A DNA stretch of 64,000 nt. Origin: Candidatus Melainabacteria bacterium (GTDB taxonomy: Bacteria > Cyanobacteriota > Vampirovibrionia > Gastranaerophilales > Gastranaerophilaceae). Of this stretch, positions 55,918-64,000 are shown piece by piece. A model generated the notes under the pieces. It saw nothing but the letters and a program-made list of their open reading frames with translations, did no database searches and was not told the origin of the DNA. A program made the translations under genes and the position numbers. How positions within the stretch are numbered: the stretch's first letter is position 1; the number at the start of each line of letters is the position of its first letter. The stretch lies in contig CP091731.1 in assembly GCA_022009935.1 (NCBI GenBank), positions 1,054,001 through 1,118,000 on the forward strand, written 5' to 3'.

Positions 55918-57320
55918 ATGAAAATTAAATTTAAAAATAGCATTTATAATAAATTAATTAGTATTTTTGGAAAAGATAATGTATTAACAAACCAACATGA
56001 GCTTTATGCATACGCTCATGATTGTTCAAATATAAAAAGTGGAAATATAAAAGTTCCACTTGCAGTTGTTTTTCCGGTTGATGTTTATCAGGTTCAAAAA
56101 ACTTGTATTGCTTGCAAATGAACAAAAATTATCTATAATTGCTCGAGGTGTTGGCACAAATCACGTGGGTTCTTGCGTTTGTTTAAATGACAAAACAATT
56201 ATTATAAGCTTTATCAAAATGGATAAAATAATAAAAATTAACCCAATAAATCTAACAGTGGAAGTTGAACCAGGGGTTGTTGTTGAAAATTTACAGAAAG
56301 AACTTATAAAACAAGATTTATTTTTTCCACCTGACCCATCAAATCAAAAAAGTTTCACTTATTGGTGGAGCAATTGCACAAAGTGCAGGCGGACCAAGAG
56401 GATTTAAGTATGGAACAGTTAAAGACTACGTATTAAACCTTGAAGTTGTACTTCCAAATGGAGAAATTATAGAAACAGGAAAAAAATTGTCATAAAAATG
56501 TAGAAGGTTATAACCTTACACAACTTTTTGTCGGCAGTGAAGGAACTTTAGGAGTTATTACAAAAGCTACATTGAGAGTTATCCCCAAAGCGAAGCTAAA
56601 AATGTTATACTTATTTATTTTGAAACAATAGATGAAGCTTCAAATGCAGTATGTTCAATAATTTCACACCATATTATGCCTTCTGTTCTTGAGCTTATGG
56701 ACAATAACACTTTAAAAACAATTGAAAAATTTAAACCATCCGGTCTGAAGACACAATATGAAGCTTGTTTATTACTTGAAGTTGACGGATTTGCATCCAC
56801 AATCGCACAACAATGTGAAACCGTTAAAGCACTTTGTTACAATAACAACGCAAAGATGTCATCATTTCTCAAAATGATGAAGAAAAGGCAAAGATTTGGA
56901 TTGCAAGAAGAAGTTCTTTTGCTTGCTGCACAAAACTCGCACCTAATGTTATTGCAGATGATTTTGTTGTATCTCGAGAATTTATCCCACTTGCTATAAA
57001 AACTATACAAAATATTTGCAAAAAAACACAATATTGTTGTTTGTATTATGGGACATATTGGTGATGGAAATATTCACCCTAATTATGCCTTAGACCTAAA
57101 TGATGAAAATGAAATGAATAGGTTTAATGCTTGTCGAAGTGAAATAATTGACGAAATAATTAAACTAAAAGGTTCAATAACAGGCGAACATGGCATTGGT
57201 GTTGAAAAAGCTAAATATATTGAAAAATCAATTGGTAATGTAAATATTCAACTTATGAAATCCATTAAAAATGTTATTGACCCTGAAAATATTATGAACC
57301 CAAATAAAATATTTGAATAA
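55918..57320 (+). CDS. GlcD-type FAD-linked oxidase
   Basis: About 465 residues of the glycolate/D-lactate oxidase family. FAD domain: PLAVVFPVDVYQVQKL, IIARGVGTNHVGSCVC, VEVEPGVVVENLQKEL, FFPPDPSNQKSFTIGGAIAQSAGGPRGFK and LFVGSEGTLGVI. C-terminal part: DDFVVSREFIPLAIK, IMGHIGDGNIHPNYALD (catalytic histidines), GSITGEHGIGVEKA and NPNKIFE. It would oxidise a 2-hydroxyacid. Breaks near 56100, 56350, 56490, 56595, 56862, 56930 and 57015. ATG at 55918. Confidence 0.88.
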
Positions 57321-57427
57321 ATTTTCAAATTATAAGAAAGTTATCTATATCAAAAAAAATTATTTTACTAAAGCTTTAAAAATATAGTGTCGTTATATAA
57401 AAATATAATGGTTTAGGAGTTTAAATA

Positions 57428-57615
57428 ATGGCACAAATAATTGAAAATATTGATGAATTTGGTATAACACAAAAAGACGACTTATTAAAATGTCAGCTGC
57501 TGATATAATAAGCATTGTACAGGAATATCAAAACTTAAAGCTACATAATAAAAGTTATGAATATTTAAAACAAAAATTGAACGAAATAAATTTATTTGTG
57601 GTAGAGGACCTTTAA
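57428..57615 (+). CDS. Small hypothetical protein
   Basis: About 62 residues after one shift near 57482: MAQIIENIDEFGITQKDDLL, then KMSAADIISIVQEYQNLKLH and YLKQKLNEINLFVVEDL. The ATG has AGGAG nine bases upstream. Helical. No family recognised. Confidence 0.5.
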
Positions 57616-57796
57616 ACATTTTTTATATTTTTAAAAATATTCTTATTGCTTAAAACAATACTAAGGCAAGATATTTGTTTTTTTTAACAACATTTTGTTG
57701 TCTTGGGTTACTCACTAATTATAAGTTATAGTCAAAAGTCTCAAAATGTGTTAATATAAATTTGATAGAAAAATAAAAAATGAGGAGAAGTCAAAA

Positions 57797-57973
57797 ATGG
57801 CAAGAGTAATCCGTCCAACATATGCAATTCGTTGTGTAAATTCAAGTTGTCGTGAATTATTTGAAGTTGTGAAGCTTGAACCAGGACAACAACAAGAAGT
57901 TGTATGCCCAAAATGTGGTGAACACTACATTTATCCACCAATTGAATTAGAAGAAGATAATGACAATAACTAA
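57797..57973 (+). CDS. Small zinc-ribbon protein
   Basis: 58 residues, intact, ATG with GAGGAGAA upstream. Two cysteine pairs (CVNSSC and CPKC) spaced 28 residues apart form a zinc ribbon; the C-terminus is acidic (EEDNDNN). The sequence MARVIRPTYAIRC reads like a ribosome- or transcription-associated factor, but no specific family is recognised. Confidence 0.75.
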   Translation: MARVIRPTYAIRCVNSSCRELFEVVKLEPGQQQEVVCPKCGEHYIYPPIELEEDNDNN

Positions 57974-57978
57974 ACCAA

Positions 57979-58902
57979 ATGTTTTTTGATGAGAATAACA
58001 AACGTTATAATCTTTTTTAGCTCATATTTAAAGAAAAAATTTAAAGAAAAAGTATACAAAGTAACGCTTGATGCCGGATTTAGTTGTCCAAATCGAGATG
58101 GTACATTGTCAAAAACCGGTTGCATTTTTTGTGACGATTCAGGTAGTTTTTCTCAAGCCCATTCCAATAAACTCGATATTGAAAAACAACTTGAAGTTGG
58201 AATGGAAACTCTTAAAAAAAGATTTAAAGCAAACAAATTTTTAAGTTATTTTCAAGCCTATTCGAATACTTATAAACCTGTTGATGAATTAAAATCGTTG
58301 TACGACAAAGCATTGACACCAGATGATGTAATCGGATTGTCAATAGGCACAAGACCCGATTGTGTTGATGATGAAAAGCTCGATTTGATTGCTTCATATA
58401 ACAAAACTAAAGAAGTTTGGCTTGAATTTGGGCTACAAAGTGTAAATGATAAAACATTAAAAATGATAAACCGCGGACACGATTATGAGTGTTTTGAAAA
58501 CGCATTTATCAAAGCAAAAGAAAGAAATATAAATATTTGTGTGCATGTCATTCTTGGGTTAATGAATGAAACGTATAATGATATGATGCACACAGCCAAA
58601 ACACTAGCAAAACTAAATCCCGATGGTATAAAATTTCACATGTTGTGTGTGTTAAAAACACACCACTTGAAAAAATATATAGTAAAAATAAGTTTAAACT
58701 ATTGAATGAAGACGAATATGTTAATGTAGTATGTGATTTTTTAGAAATTTTACCACAAAAGACCACAATTCATCGAATAGCAGGCAATGGCTTAAACAAA
58801 TTACTCATTGAACCAAAATGGATAATGAATAAATTTGAAACATTAAACAAAATTGATAAAACACTTGAAAAAAGAAATTCATATCAGGGAATAAAATATT
58901 AA
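57979..58902 (+). CDS. TIGR01212-type radical SAM protein (YhcC-like)
   Basis: About 307 residues. The radical SAM cysteines are in GFSCPNRDGTLSKTGCIFC (C-x11-C-x2-C), with SYFQAYSNTYKPVD, IGLSIGTRPDCVDDE and WLEFGLQSVNDKTLKMINRGHD typical of the family. The ATG at 57979 (MFFDENNKRYNLF) is joined by a shift at 58016; a start at 57988 is the alternative. A second break near 58650. Function unknown; the stop overlaps the next gene by one base. Confidence 0.88.
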
Positions 58903-59992
58903 TGAGTAACAACACATATATTCACATTCCTTTTTGTCATTCAAAGTGTAAATATTGTTCTTTTATTTCATATTGCAATTTTAAATATGTTGATGATTAT
59001 TTTGAAGCCTTAAAAATGAAATAAAACATTATTATAAAAATGAAAAACAAAAACAATTTATATAGGCGGGGGTACACCATCAAGCATTAAAGTAAAGAAA
59101 AATCAGTGAAATTATAGAAATGTTTCAATTTTACGAAAACGATTGCGAAATAACTATTGAAATAAACCCTAATGATATTAATGAAGAATATTTAAGTGAA
59201 CTTAAAAGACAAAAATCAATCGAATCAGCATTGGAGTGCAAAGTTTTAATGATAACATTTTTAAAACTATAGGTCGTCAACATTCAAGTTTAGATGCCAT
59301 TTGCGCAATAAAAAAGATTAGTGATGCCGGATTTAAAAATATAAGTTTGGATTTTATTTATGGACTTCCAAATCAGACTTTAGAAATTTTTTAAAAACGA
59401 CTTAAATCTTGCCATTAATCTTAATATAACTCATATTTCTCTATATGGGTTAAAAAATTGATGAAGGTTGCTATTTTTATAAACATAAACCGCAAAATTT
59501 GATAAGTGAGGACGAACAGTCGGTTTATTATAATTATGCTTGTAATTTTTTAAATAAAAACGGGTTTAATCAATATGAGATATCAAATTTTTCAAAGGAA
59601 AATTACTTTTCAAAACACAATTTAAACTATTGGGAATGTGGTAGTTATTATGGTTTTGGGGCTGCTGCTTGTGGATATAATGGCAGTATACGATATCAAA
59701 ATAATATTAATTTAAAAAAATATATTGAAAATCCTATTGAAAAAGAAATGAAAGAAATTTTGACAAATGAAGACAAATTGTATGAAGCAATAATTTTAGG
59801 TTTTAGAATGGTTTTAGGTATTGATGTTGAAAAAATTAATTCTAAGTTTAATATTGATTTTGAAAAAAATATAAAAATCAATTAAAAAAATTTAAAGATT
59901 ACATTAAAAAAAATAAGAGCGGAAACTATTATTTAACCAAAAAGGGATTTCTTCTTTCAAATTGTATATTAAGCGAGTTTTACGAAGTTTAG
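58902..59992 (+). CDS. hemW: HemW-like radical SAM protein
   Basis: About 360 residues. The radical SAM motif is CHSKCKYC (C-x3-C-x2-C), preceded by TYIHIPFC. Then IYIGGGTPSSIK, CEITIEINPNDIN, ISIGVQSFNDN, LDFIYGLPNQT and HISLYGL follow, the standard order for HemW, a heme chaperone and coproporphyrinogen-oxidase-like protein. The HemW HNLNYW segment and GFGAAACGY are seen. Breaks: 59015, 59055, 59095, 59215, 59390, 59455 and 59880. It starts on the stop of the TIGR01212 gene, so they are co-transcribed. Confidence 0.85.
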
Positions 59993-60030
59993 AAAATTAT
60001 TGTATAAATATAAAATATAGAGTAAAATAG

Positions 60031-60392
60031 GTTTATGGAAAAAGAAAAAAGCGAATATTAAAGAAAACTACAATAATTGTTGAAGTGTCAGGATTGGACT
60101 TCTTTGATATCATTGGGTGGGTTTATGAAAAAACAAAAAACGAATATTAAAGAAAACTGCAATAATTGTGGAAGTGTCAGGATTGGACTTCTTTGATATC
60201 ATTGGGTGGGTTTATGAAAAAACAAAAAGCGAATATTAAAGAAAACTACAATAATTGTTAAAGTGTCAGGATTGGACTTCTTTGATATCATTGGGTGGGT
60301 TTATGAAAAAACAAAAAAGCGAATATTAAAGAAAACTACAATAATTGTTAAAGTGTCAGGATTGGACTTCTTTGATATCATTGGGTAGGTTT
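60031..60392 (+). repeat. 89-bp tandem repeat array, left part
   Basis: Four head-to-tail copies with starts (ATG) at 60035, 60125, 60214 and 60303; the next ATG at 60393 begins a real gene. Each unit reads TTTATGAAAAAACAAAAA…GAATATTAAAGAAAAC…GAAGTGTCAGGATTGGACTTC… and ends in a purine-rich GGGTGGG. GAAGT and ACTTC can form a small hairpin inside each copy. Copies differ by one-base gaps and a few substitutions. Copy 2 has an uninterrupted 23-codon ORF (60125-60196). Confidence 0.9.
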
Positions 60393-60618
60393 ATGGAAAA
60401 AGAAAAAGAGTTATATATAAAAAGTTTAATAACGTTAAGAAGCAATCTTATAACAGTTATGATTGTAATTGTATCAGGGATTGTAGGGTTATTTTTTAGT
60501 AAATATATCAACGGTAAAGTTGGTAATATTATTTACTTTAGGAATTTATTTTTCGGGTATATTTTTATTAAATCTTATAGATATACATAGACAAATAAAA
60601 GAAAGGCTAATCAAATGA
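60393..60618 (+). CDS. Small membrane protein in repeat array
   Basis: About 75 residues, starting MEKEKELYIKSLITLRSNLI. It has two hydrophobic segments: ITVMIVIVSGIVGLFFS and, after a shift near 60540, IYFSGIFLLNLIDIH; the end is basic (RQIKERLIK). Its first codons and ribosome site are those of the flanking 89-bp repeat, so the repeat seems to have arisen from the 5' end of this gene or vice versa. The stop overlaps the next ATG (ATGA). Confidence 0.55.
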
Positions 60619-60728
60619 ATTATGAAACTATTCAAAATATATTAATGATAATATTTTCATTAATGTTAATTTTTCTTGGTACAAAATTATCCATTAGTTT
60701 TAATCCAAAATACGATAAAAAAGATTAA
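60615..60728 (+). CDS. Tiny membrane peptide
   Basis: 37 residues with one membrane segment: MNYETIQNILMIIFSLMLIF then LGTKLSISF and a charged end NPKYDKKD. Translationally coupled to the previous gene (ATGA). It runs directly into another repeat copy. No family recognised; the pair could be a two-component membrane module. Confidence 0.5.
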   Translation: MNYETIQNILMIIFSLMLIFLGTKLSISFNPKYDKKD

Positions 60729-60903
60729 AAAACAAAGAAGCAAATATTAAAGAAAACTATAATAATTGCGGAAGTGTCAGGATTGGACTTCTTTAATATG
60801 ATTGAGTAGGTTTATGAAAAAACAAAAAGCGAATATTAAAGAAAACTACAATAATTGCGGAAGTGTCAGGATTGGACTTCTTTAATATGATTGAGTAGGT
60901 TTA
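60729..60903 (+). repeat. 89-bp tandem repeat array, right part
   Basis: Two further copies (about 60729-60813 and 60814-60902), more alike to each other than to the left copies (both have TTTAATATGATTGAGTAGG). Copy 60814-60885 contains an intact 23-codon ORF, MKKQKANIKENY then NNCGSVRIGLL. A truncated start follows at 60903. Confidence 0.9.
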
Positions 60904-60917
60904 TGAAAAAAAAATAA

Positions 60918-60947
60918 TTGAATAAAAAATATTTTGTGGGATAATAT
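60918..60947 (+). promoter_or_regulatory. Possible eno promoter
   Basis: TTGAAT and TAATAT with an 18-base spacer, ending about 55 bases upstream of the enolase start. Confidence 0.4.
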
Positions 60948-61001
60948 AGGCATAAAAAAGTGGAAACACGAGTGTAAAAAAGAAAAAAAGGAGAAATGAA
61001 G

Positions 61002-62319
61002 ATGCCAACATTTATTGAAGATGTAAAAGCACGTCAAATACTAGATTCACGTGGCAACCCAACAGTTGAAGTTGATGTAAAATTATCATGCGGAGTAGTG
61101 GGTCGCGCTGCAGTTCCAAGTGGAGCTTCAACAGGTATTCATGAAGCATTGGAACTACGTGATGGAGATAAGTCAACTTATAATGGCAAAGGTGTAATGC
61201 AAGCAGTTGATAATGTAAACACAATCATAGCTCCTGAATTGATTGGTGAAGATGCTGCTAATCAATATGAAATCGACAGATTGATGTTAGAACTAGATGG
61301 AACAGAAAATAAATCAAAATTGGGTGCAAATGCAATTTTGGGTGTTTCTCTTGCTTGCGCAAAAGCAGCATCATTAGCATACGAAATGCCTTTATTTAAA
61401 TATTTAGGCGGAATAAACGCAACAACATTGCCTGTTCCTATGATGAATATCATAAACGGTGGTGCACACGCAGATAACAACATCGATTTCCAAGAATTTA
61501 TGATAGCTCCTGTTGGTGCTTGCAACTTCCAAGAAGCTATTCGTATGGGTGCTGAAGTATTCCATGCTTTGAAAAAAGTATTGAACGAAAAAGGTTTGGC
61601 TACTTCAGTTGGTGACGAAGGTGGTTTTGCTCCAAACTTGAAAAGCAACGAAGAAGCTATTGATGTTATCATAACAGCTATCAAAAACGCAGGATACACA
61701 ACTGAACAAGTTAAAATTTGTCTTGACGTTGCTTCTTCTGAATTCTATAAAGATGGAAAATATGTTCTTGAAGGTGAAGGCGGAAAATCACTAAGCTCTT
61801 CTGAAATGGTTGAATTCTTGGCTGATTGGGTAAATCGTTTCCCAATTATCTCAATTGAAGACGGTATGGCTGAAGAAGATTGGGATGGCTGGAAAATGTT
61901 GACTGATAAAATCGGTTCAAAATGTCAACTTGTTGGTGACGATTTGTTCGTTACTAACGTTAAACTTTTGGCTAAAGGTATCAAATCAGAAACAGCTAAT
62001 TCTATTTTGATTAAAGTTAATCAAATCGGAACATTGTCTGAAACACTTGCTGCAATAAACATGGCTCAAAAAAGCAGGTTACACTGCAATTGCTTCACAC
62101 CGCTCCGGTGAAACTGAAGACACATTTATTGCTGATTTGGCTGTTGCTTTAAACTGTGGCTTAATCAAAACAGGTTCAGCTTCTCGTTCTGACAGATTGG
62201 CTAAATACAATCAGTTGATACGTATTGAACAAGAATTGGGTTCTGCCGCTAAATACCTTGGATTGAGTGCATTTAACGGACAAAACTCTTTATGTTCTTG
62301 TGCTTGTGACTGCAAGTAA
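61002..62319 (+). CDS. eno: Enolase with Cys-rich tail
   Basis: Converts 2-phosphoglycerate to PEP. About 439 residues. Hallmarks: ILDSRGNPTVEVDV, AAVPSGASTGIHEALELRD, NIINGGAHADNNIDFQEFM, VGDEGGFAPNL, the metal residues in ICLDVASSEF, SIEDGMAEEDWDGW, VGDDLFVTN, and KVNQIGTLSET; after a break near 62072 SHRSGETEDTFIADLAV. The last residues, NSLCSCACDCK, form a tail with four cysteines not usual in enolases. ATG 61002 is preferred over 60996 because AGGAG is at the better distance. Strong terminator follows. Confidence 0.96.
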
Positions 62320-62345
62320 TAATAAATTTAATATTTATTAATGAG

Positions 62346-62381
62346 AAAAAGCTAGACTTTTTTAAAAAGGTCTAGCTTTTT
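62346..62381 (+). terminator. Rho-independent terminator of eno
   Basis: AAAAAGCTAGAC pairs with GTCTAGCTTTTT (12 bp) with a 12-nt loop and a T-run. Confidence 0.85.
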
Positions 62382-62456
62382 ATAAAATTTTACTTGACTA
62401 ATAATTTTATTTGTTATACTTTAAGCCTGTGCTAATAAAATTTGGAGACTTTAATT

Positions 62457-62938
62457 ATGAATACAATAGGATACAATGCATCAAGAAATTTTAATAAAAG
62501 CTTGAACCAAAACATACAAAATGCTTCGATAAATCCGTCATTATTTAAATGTGCAAGTATAAATAATCAAAATGATGTATATGAGACAGCAAAAGTAACA
62601 CCTTTTCAAAAAGCCAAATTTTTTTTAACAGACTTTTTTCCTCTTGTATGCCAAATTCAAAATGCCAAGACGAAATTTCACCTGTTATAGCAGAACAAAG
62701 TGATACTTTGAGTCTCGATAGTAATTTACCAGCGGAAATTAATGAAAGACGTGATTTTACAAATATAAAAAAATCAAAATCAATTTTAATAGACAATCCA
62801 GTACCACGAACAGATTATAATTTTACTCAGACATCTTCTCCTTATGATGAAACTTCTTGTTCAAGCTCACCATTTTATCCTCACAGTTATAATTCTAAAG
62901 AAGAAATTATAAAAAATATATTTAAAACAATTATATAA
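62457..62938 (+). CDS. Hypothetical protein
   Basis: About 160 residues joined across a shift near 62652. ATG 62457 with GGAG upstream. Starts MNTIGYNASRNFNKSLNQNI, Asn/Ser-rich, then TPFQKAKFFLTDFFPLVC, KCQDEISPVIAEQ, and a Ser/Pro/Tyr-rich end (TSSPYDETSCSSSPFYP). No signal peptide and no family recognised. It is followed by a gene of similar composition. Confidence 0.55.
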
Positions 62939-62956
62939 AAAAAGGAAAGGTCAAGC

Positions 62957-63603
62957 ATGAACTCGTTCACACTAACGACACAAAATACCTGCAAGATGCT
63001 AAGAAAAGCAAATTCATCTTTAACTTCAATTAAATTGAAAGATAGTGATATTAAAGTTATTGAAAATGCCAAAATATTGACTTCTACAATTAACCCTGTG
63101 AAGCCAAATAAAAAGGACGACAGTAAAGATTCTTTCAATTATCATTCATATTTAAACCATTATGATATTACTATGCCTTCAATAAGTGAAAATGGGATAA
63201 AAACAAAAGATAACCCGCTTGTTGAAACTGCAAAAACAATATTTACTCAAATGAAAAGTTTTATGGATTTAAACAAATATCAACTCAAACTGGATAAATC
63301 AACACTTCCTAGGTTGTTGATGCTGGAAAGTTCAAAAAACCAAACCGATTTTTTAAAATAGATGATTGCCGCAACGCTTCTGACTTAAATTCGGAAATTA
63401 CGTTTGTTAAAGATAATTTTGAAGAAGATTTGTCTTTCCAAGATGACTTTTCACAAAATAGTCAAAATCCTATAAGCAATCATCCAGCGCTTCGTCGCTC
63501 TAAAACATTATCAACTGTTGAATTACAAAATTATTTAGATGAAGTAAAAACTCTAACTTCTACCCAAGATGAAAATGACGATTTTTTGAGTTGCTTTAAA
63601 TAA
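62957..63603 (+). CDS. Hypothetical protein, low complexity
   Basis: About 215 residues after a shift near 63335. AAAGG precedes the ATG. Ser/Thr/Lys/Asp-rich: MNSFTLTTQNTCKMLRKANS, TSIKLKDSDIKVIENAK, LVETAKTIFTQMKSFMDL; the C-terminal part is acidic (EEDLSFQDDFSQNSQN, LTSTQDENDDFLS). No family recognised. Its 3' end overlaps that of priA by 8 bases on the opposite strand. Confidence 0.5.
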
Positions 63604-64000
63604 TATCATAAGGGTCAATGTCAATAGTTAATTTTATATCATTTGGGATTTTTATAGACTTAATAAAAGTGCCAATAATATTATGCCCTTTTTCACCTAA
63701 TTTATTTTTTATTAAAATATGATAACGATATTGTTCTCTTTAATCGAGGAATTATGCAAGGGTTTGGCCAAGAATTTGGATATAATCCGACAATGATTTA
63801 CTTTCAATAATTTTGGAAAACCTGAAAGCTATTTCATTGATGGCTCTATTTACCATTAAATTATTAGTTGAAGAAAGAATAATGCGAACAAGCTGACTAA
63901 AAGGCGGATAGTCAAAAGCTTCACGTGTTTCAATCTCAGTTTGATAAAAATCAGAATAAGATTGATTTGAAGCGGCTTCAATCACAAAAAAATCGGGGTT
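63596..64000 (-). CDS. priA: Primosomal protein PriA, C-terminal part
   Basis: The last 133 residues of the replication-restart helicase. NPDFFVIEAASNQSYSDFY, REAFDYPPFSQLVRIIL, LGQTLA-IPRLKEQYRYHILIK (shift near 63750) and the end IDIDPYDII are the C-terminal domain pattern (…YPPF…, …RYRxxIL…, …DVDPxxx…). The helicase core lies beyond the window edge, so it is 5'-incomplete here. Confidence 0.88.

Noticed and set aside
60031..60903. CRISPR array
   Set aside because: The units are about 89 bp with no distinct spacers and contain start codons and ribosome-site-like runs; no cas genes are near.
1..64000. tRNA and rRNA genes
   Set aside because: I searched the gaps by eye for cloverleaf signatures (GGTTCGA-type loops) and saw none; a dedicated search could still find one.

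Overview
The window is strongly AT-rich, gene-dense DNA from a Gram-negative, flagellated bacterium. Lipid A/Kdo synthesis (waaA), an export flagellum (flhA, fliF, fliG, fliH, fliI), a SpoIID/LytB-domain protein, and proteins with an N-terminal leader ending in an F-G-G/N motif suggest a gut Vampirovibrionia/Melainabacteria genome (Candidatus Gastranaerophilales type). That assignment is an inference from gene content and style; no marker RNA lies in the window.

The dominant technical feature is that most long genes, including essential ones (dnaK, eno, rpsA, thrS, tig, gmk), are split by single-base gains or losses, usually in A/T (sometimes G or C) homopolymers. Homology continues directly in another frame on both sides of each break, so I annotate these as one gene each and regard most breaks as uncorrected sequencing indels. 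A few loci look genuinely decayed: the AlbA-type gene with stop codons at 9807-10602, the acetyltransferase fragment fused tail-to-tail to it, and a 5'-truncated GH108 endolysin remnant.

Layout. 1-2144: HAD phosphatase and phosphoglucomutase, convergent on a terminator. 2145-3605: first block of a mosaic repeat family. 3606-9469: small hypotheticals, ispF, rpsA, a GH13-like enzyme, a nucleoside deaminase and a TIGR04076 protein. 9470-13470: a degraded accessory stretch with pseudogenes, secG, a DUF167 protein, a promoter-plus-terminator pair that could encode a small RNA, and a regulator with two helix-turn-helix domains. 13471-15838: a Cys-rich small protein and flhA. 15986-25997: an FGG-leader protein, thrS, HAD, aroA, YkgJ-type protein, a two-domain M16 peptidase, the endolysin remnant and an LprI-like protein. 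26201-32904: dnaK, a repeat block, gmk, an HpcH/HpaI aldolase with a TPP enzyme. 33105-41894: ZIP transporter, SpoIID-domain protein, nth, a UvrD-type helicase fused to an Fe-S nuclease, a membrane protein, clpP and tig. 41895-45280: repeat blocks around a Nudix hydrolase and waaA. 45335-50688: fliF-fliG-fliH-fliI followed by an FtsB-like gene. 50698-59992: a hybrid sensor kinase with NarL-type regulator, exported and hypothetical proteins, a GlcD-type oxidase, a zinc ribbon and two radical SAM enzymes. 60031-60903: an array of roughly 89-bp repeats around two tiny membrane-protein genes. 61002-64000: enolase, two hypotheticals and the end of priA.

The least explained items are the structured mosaic repeat family (blocks near 2.3-3.6, 13.3, 28.1-29.3, 41.9-42.7 and 44.6-45.3 kb), the 89-bp array carrying a repeated micro-ORF, the candidate small RNA at 11.6 kb, and the shared F-G-G/N leader on otherwise unrelated proteins.
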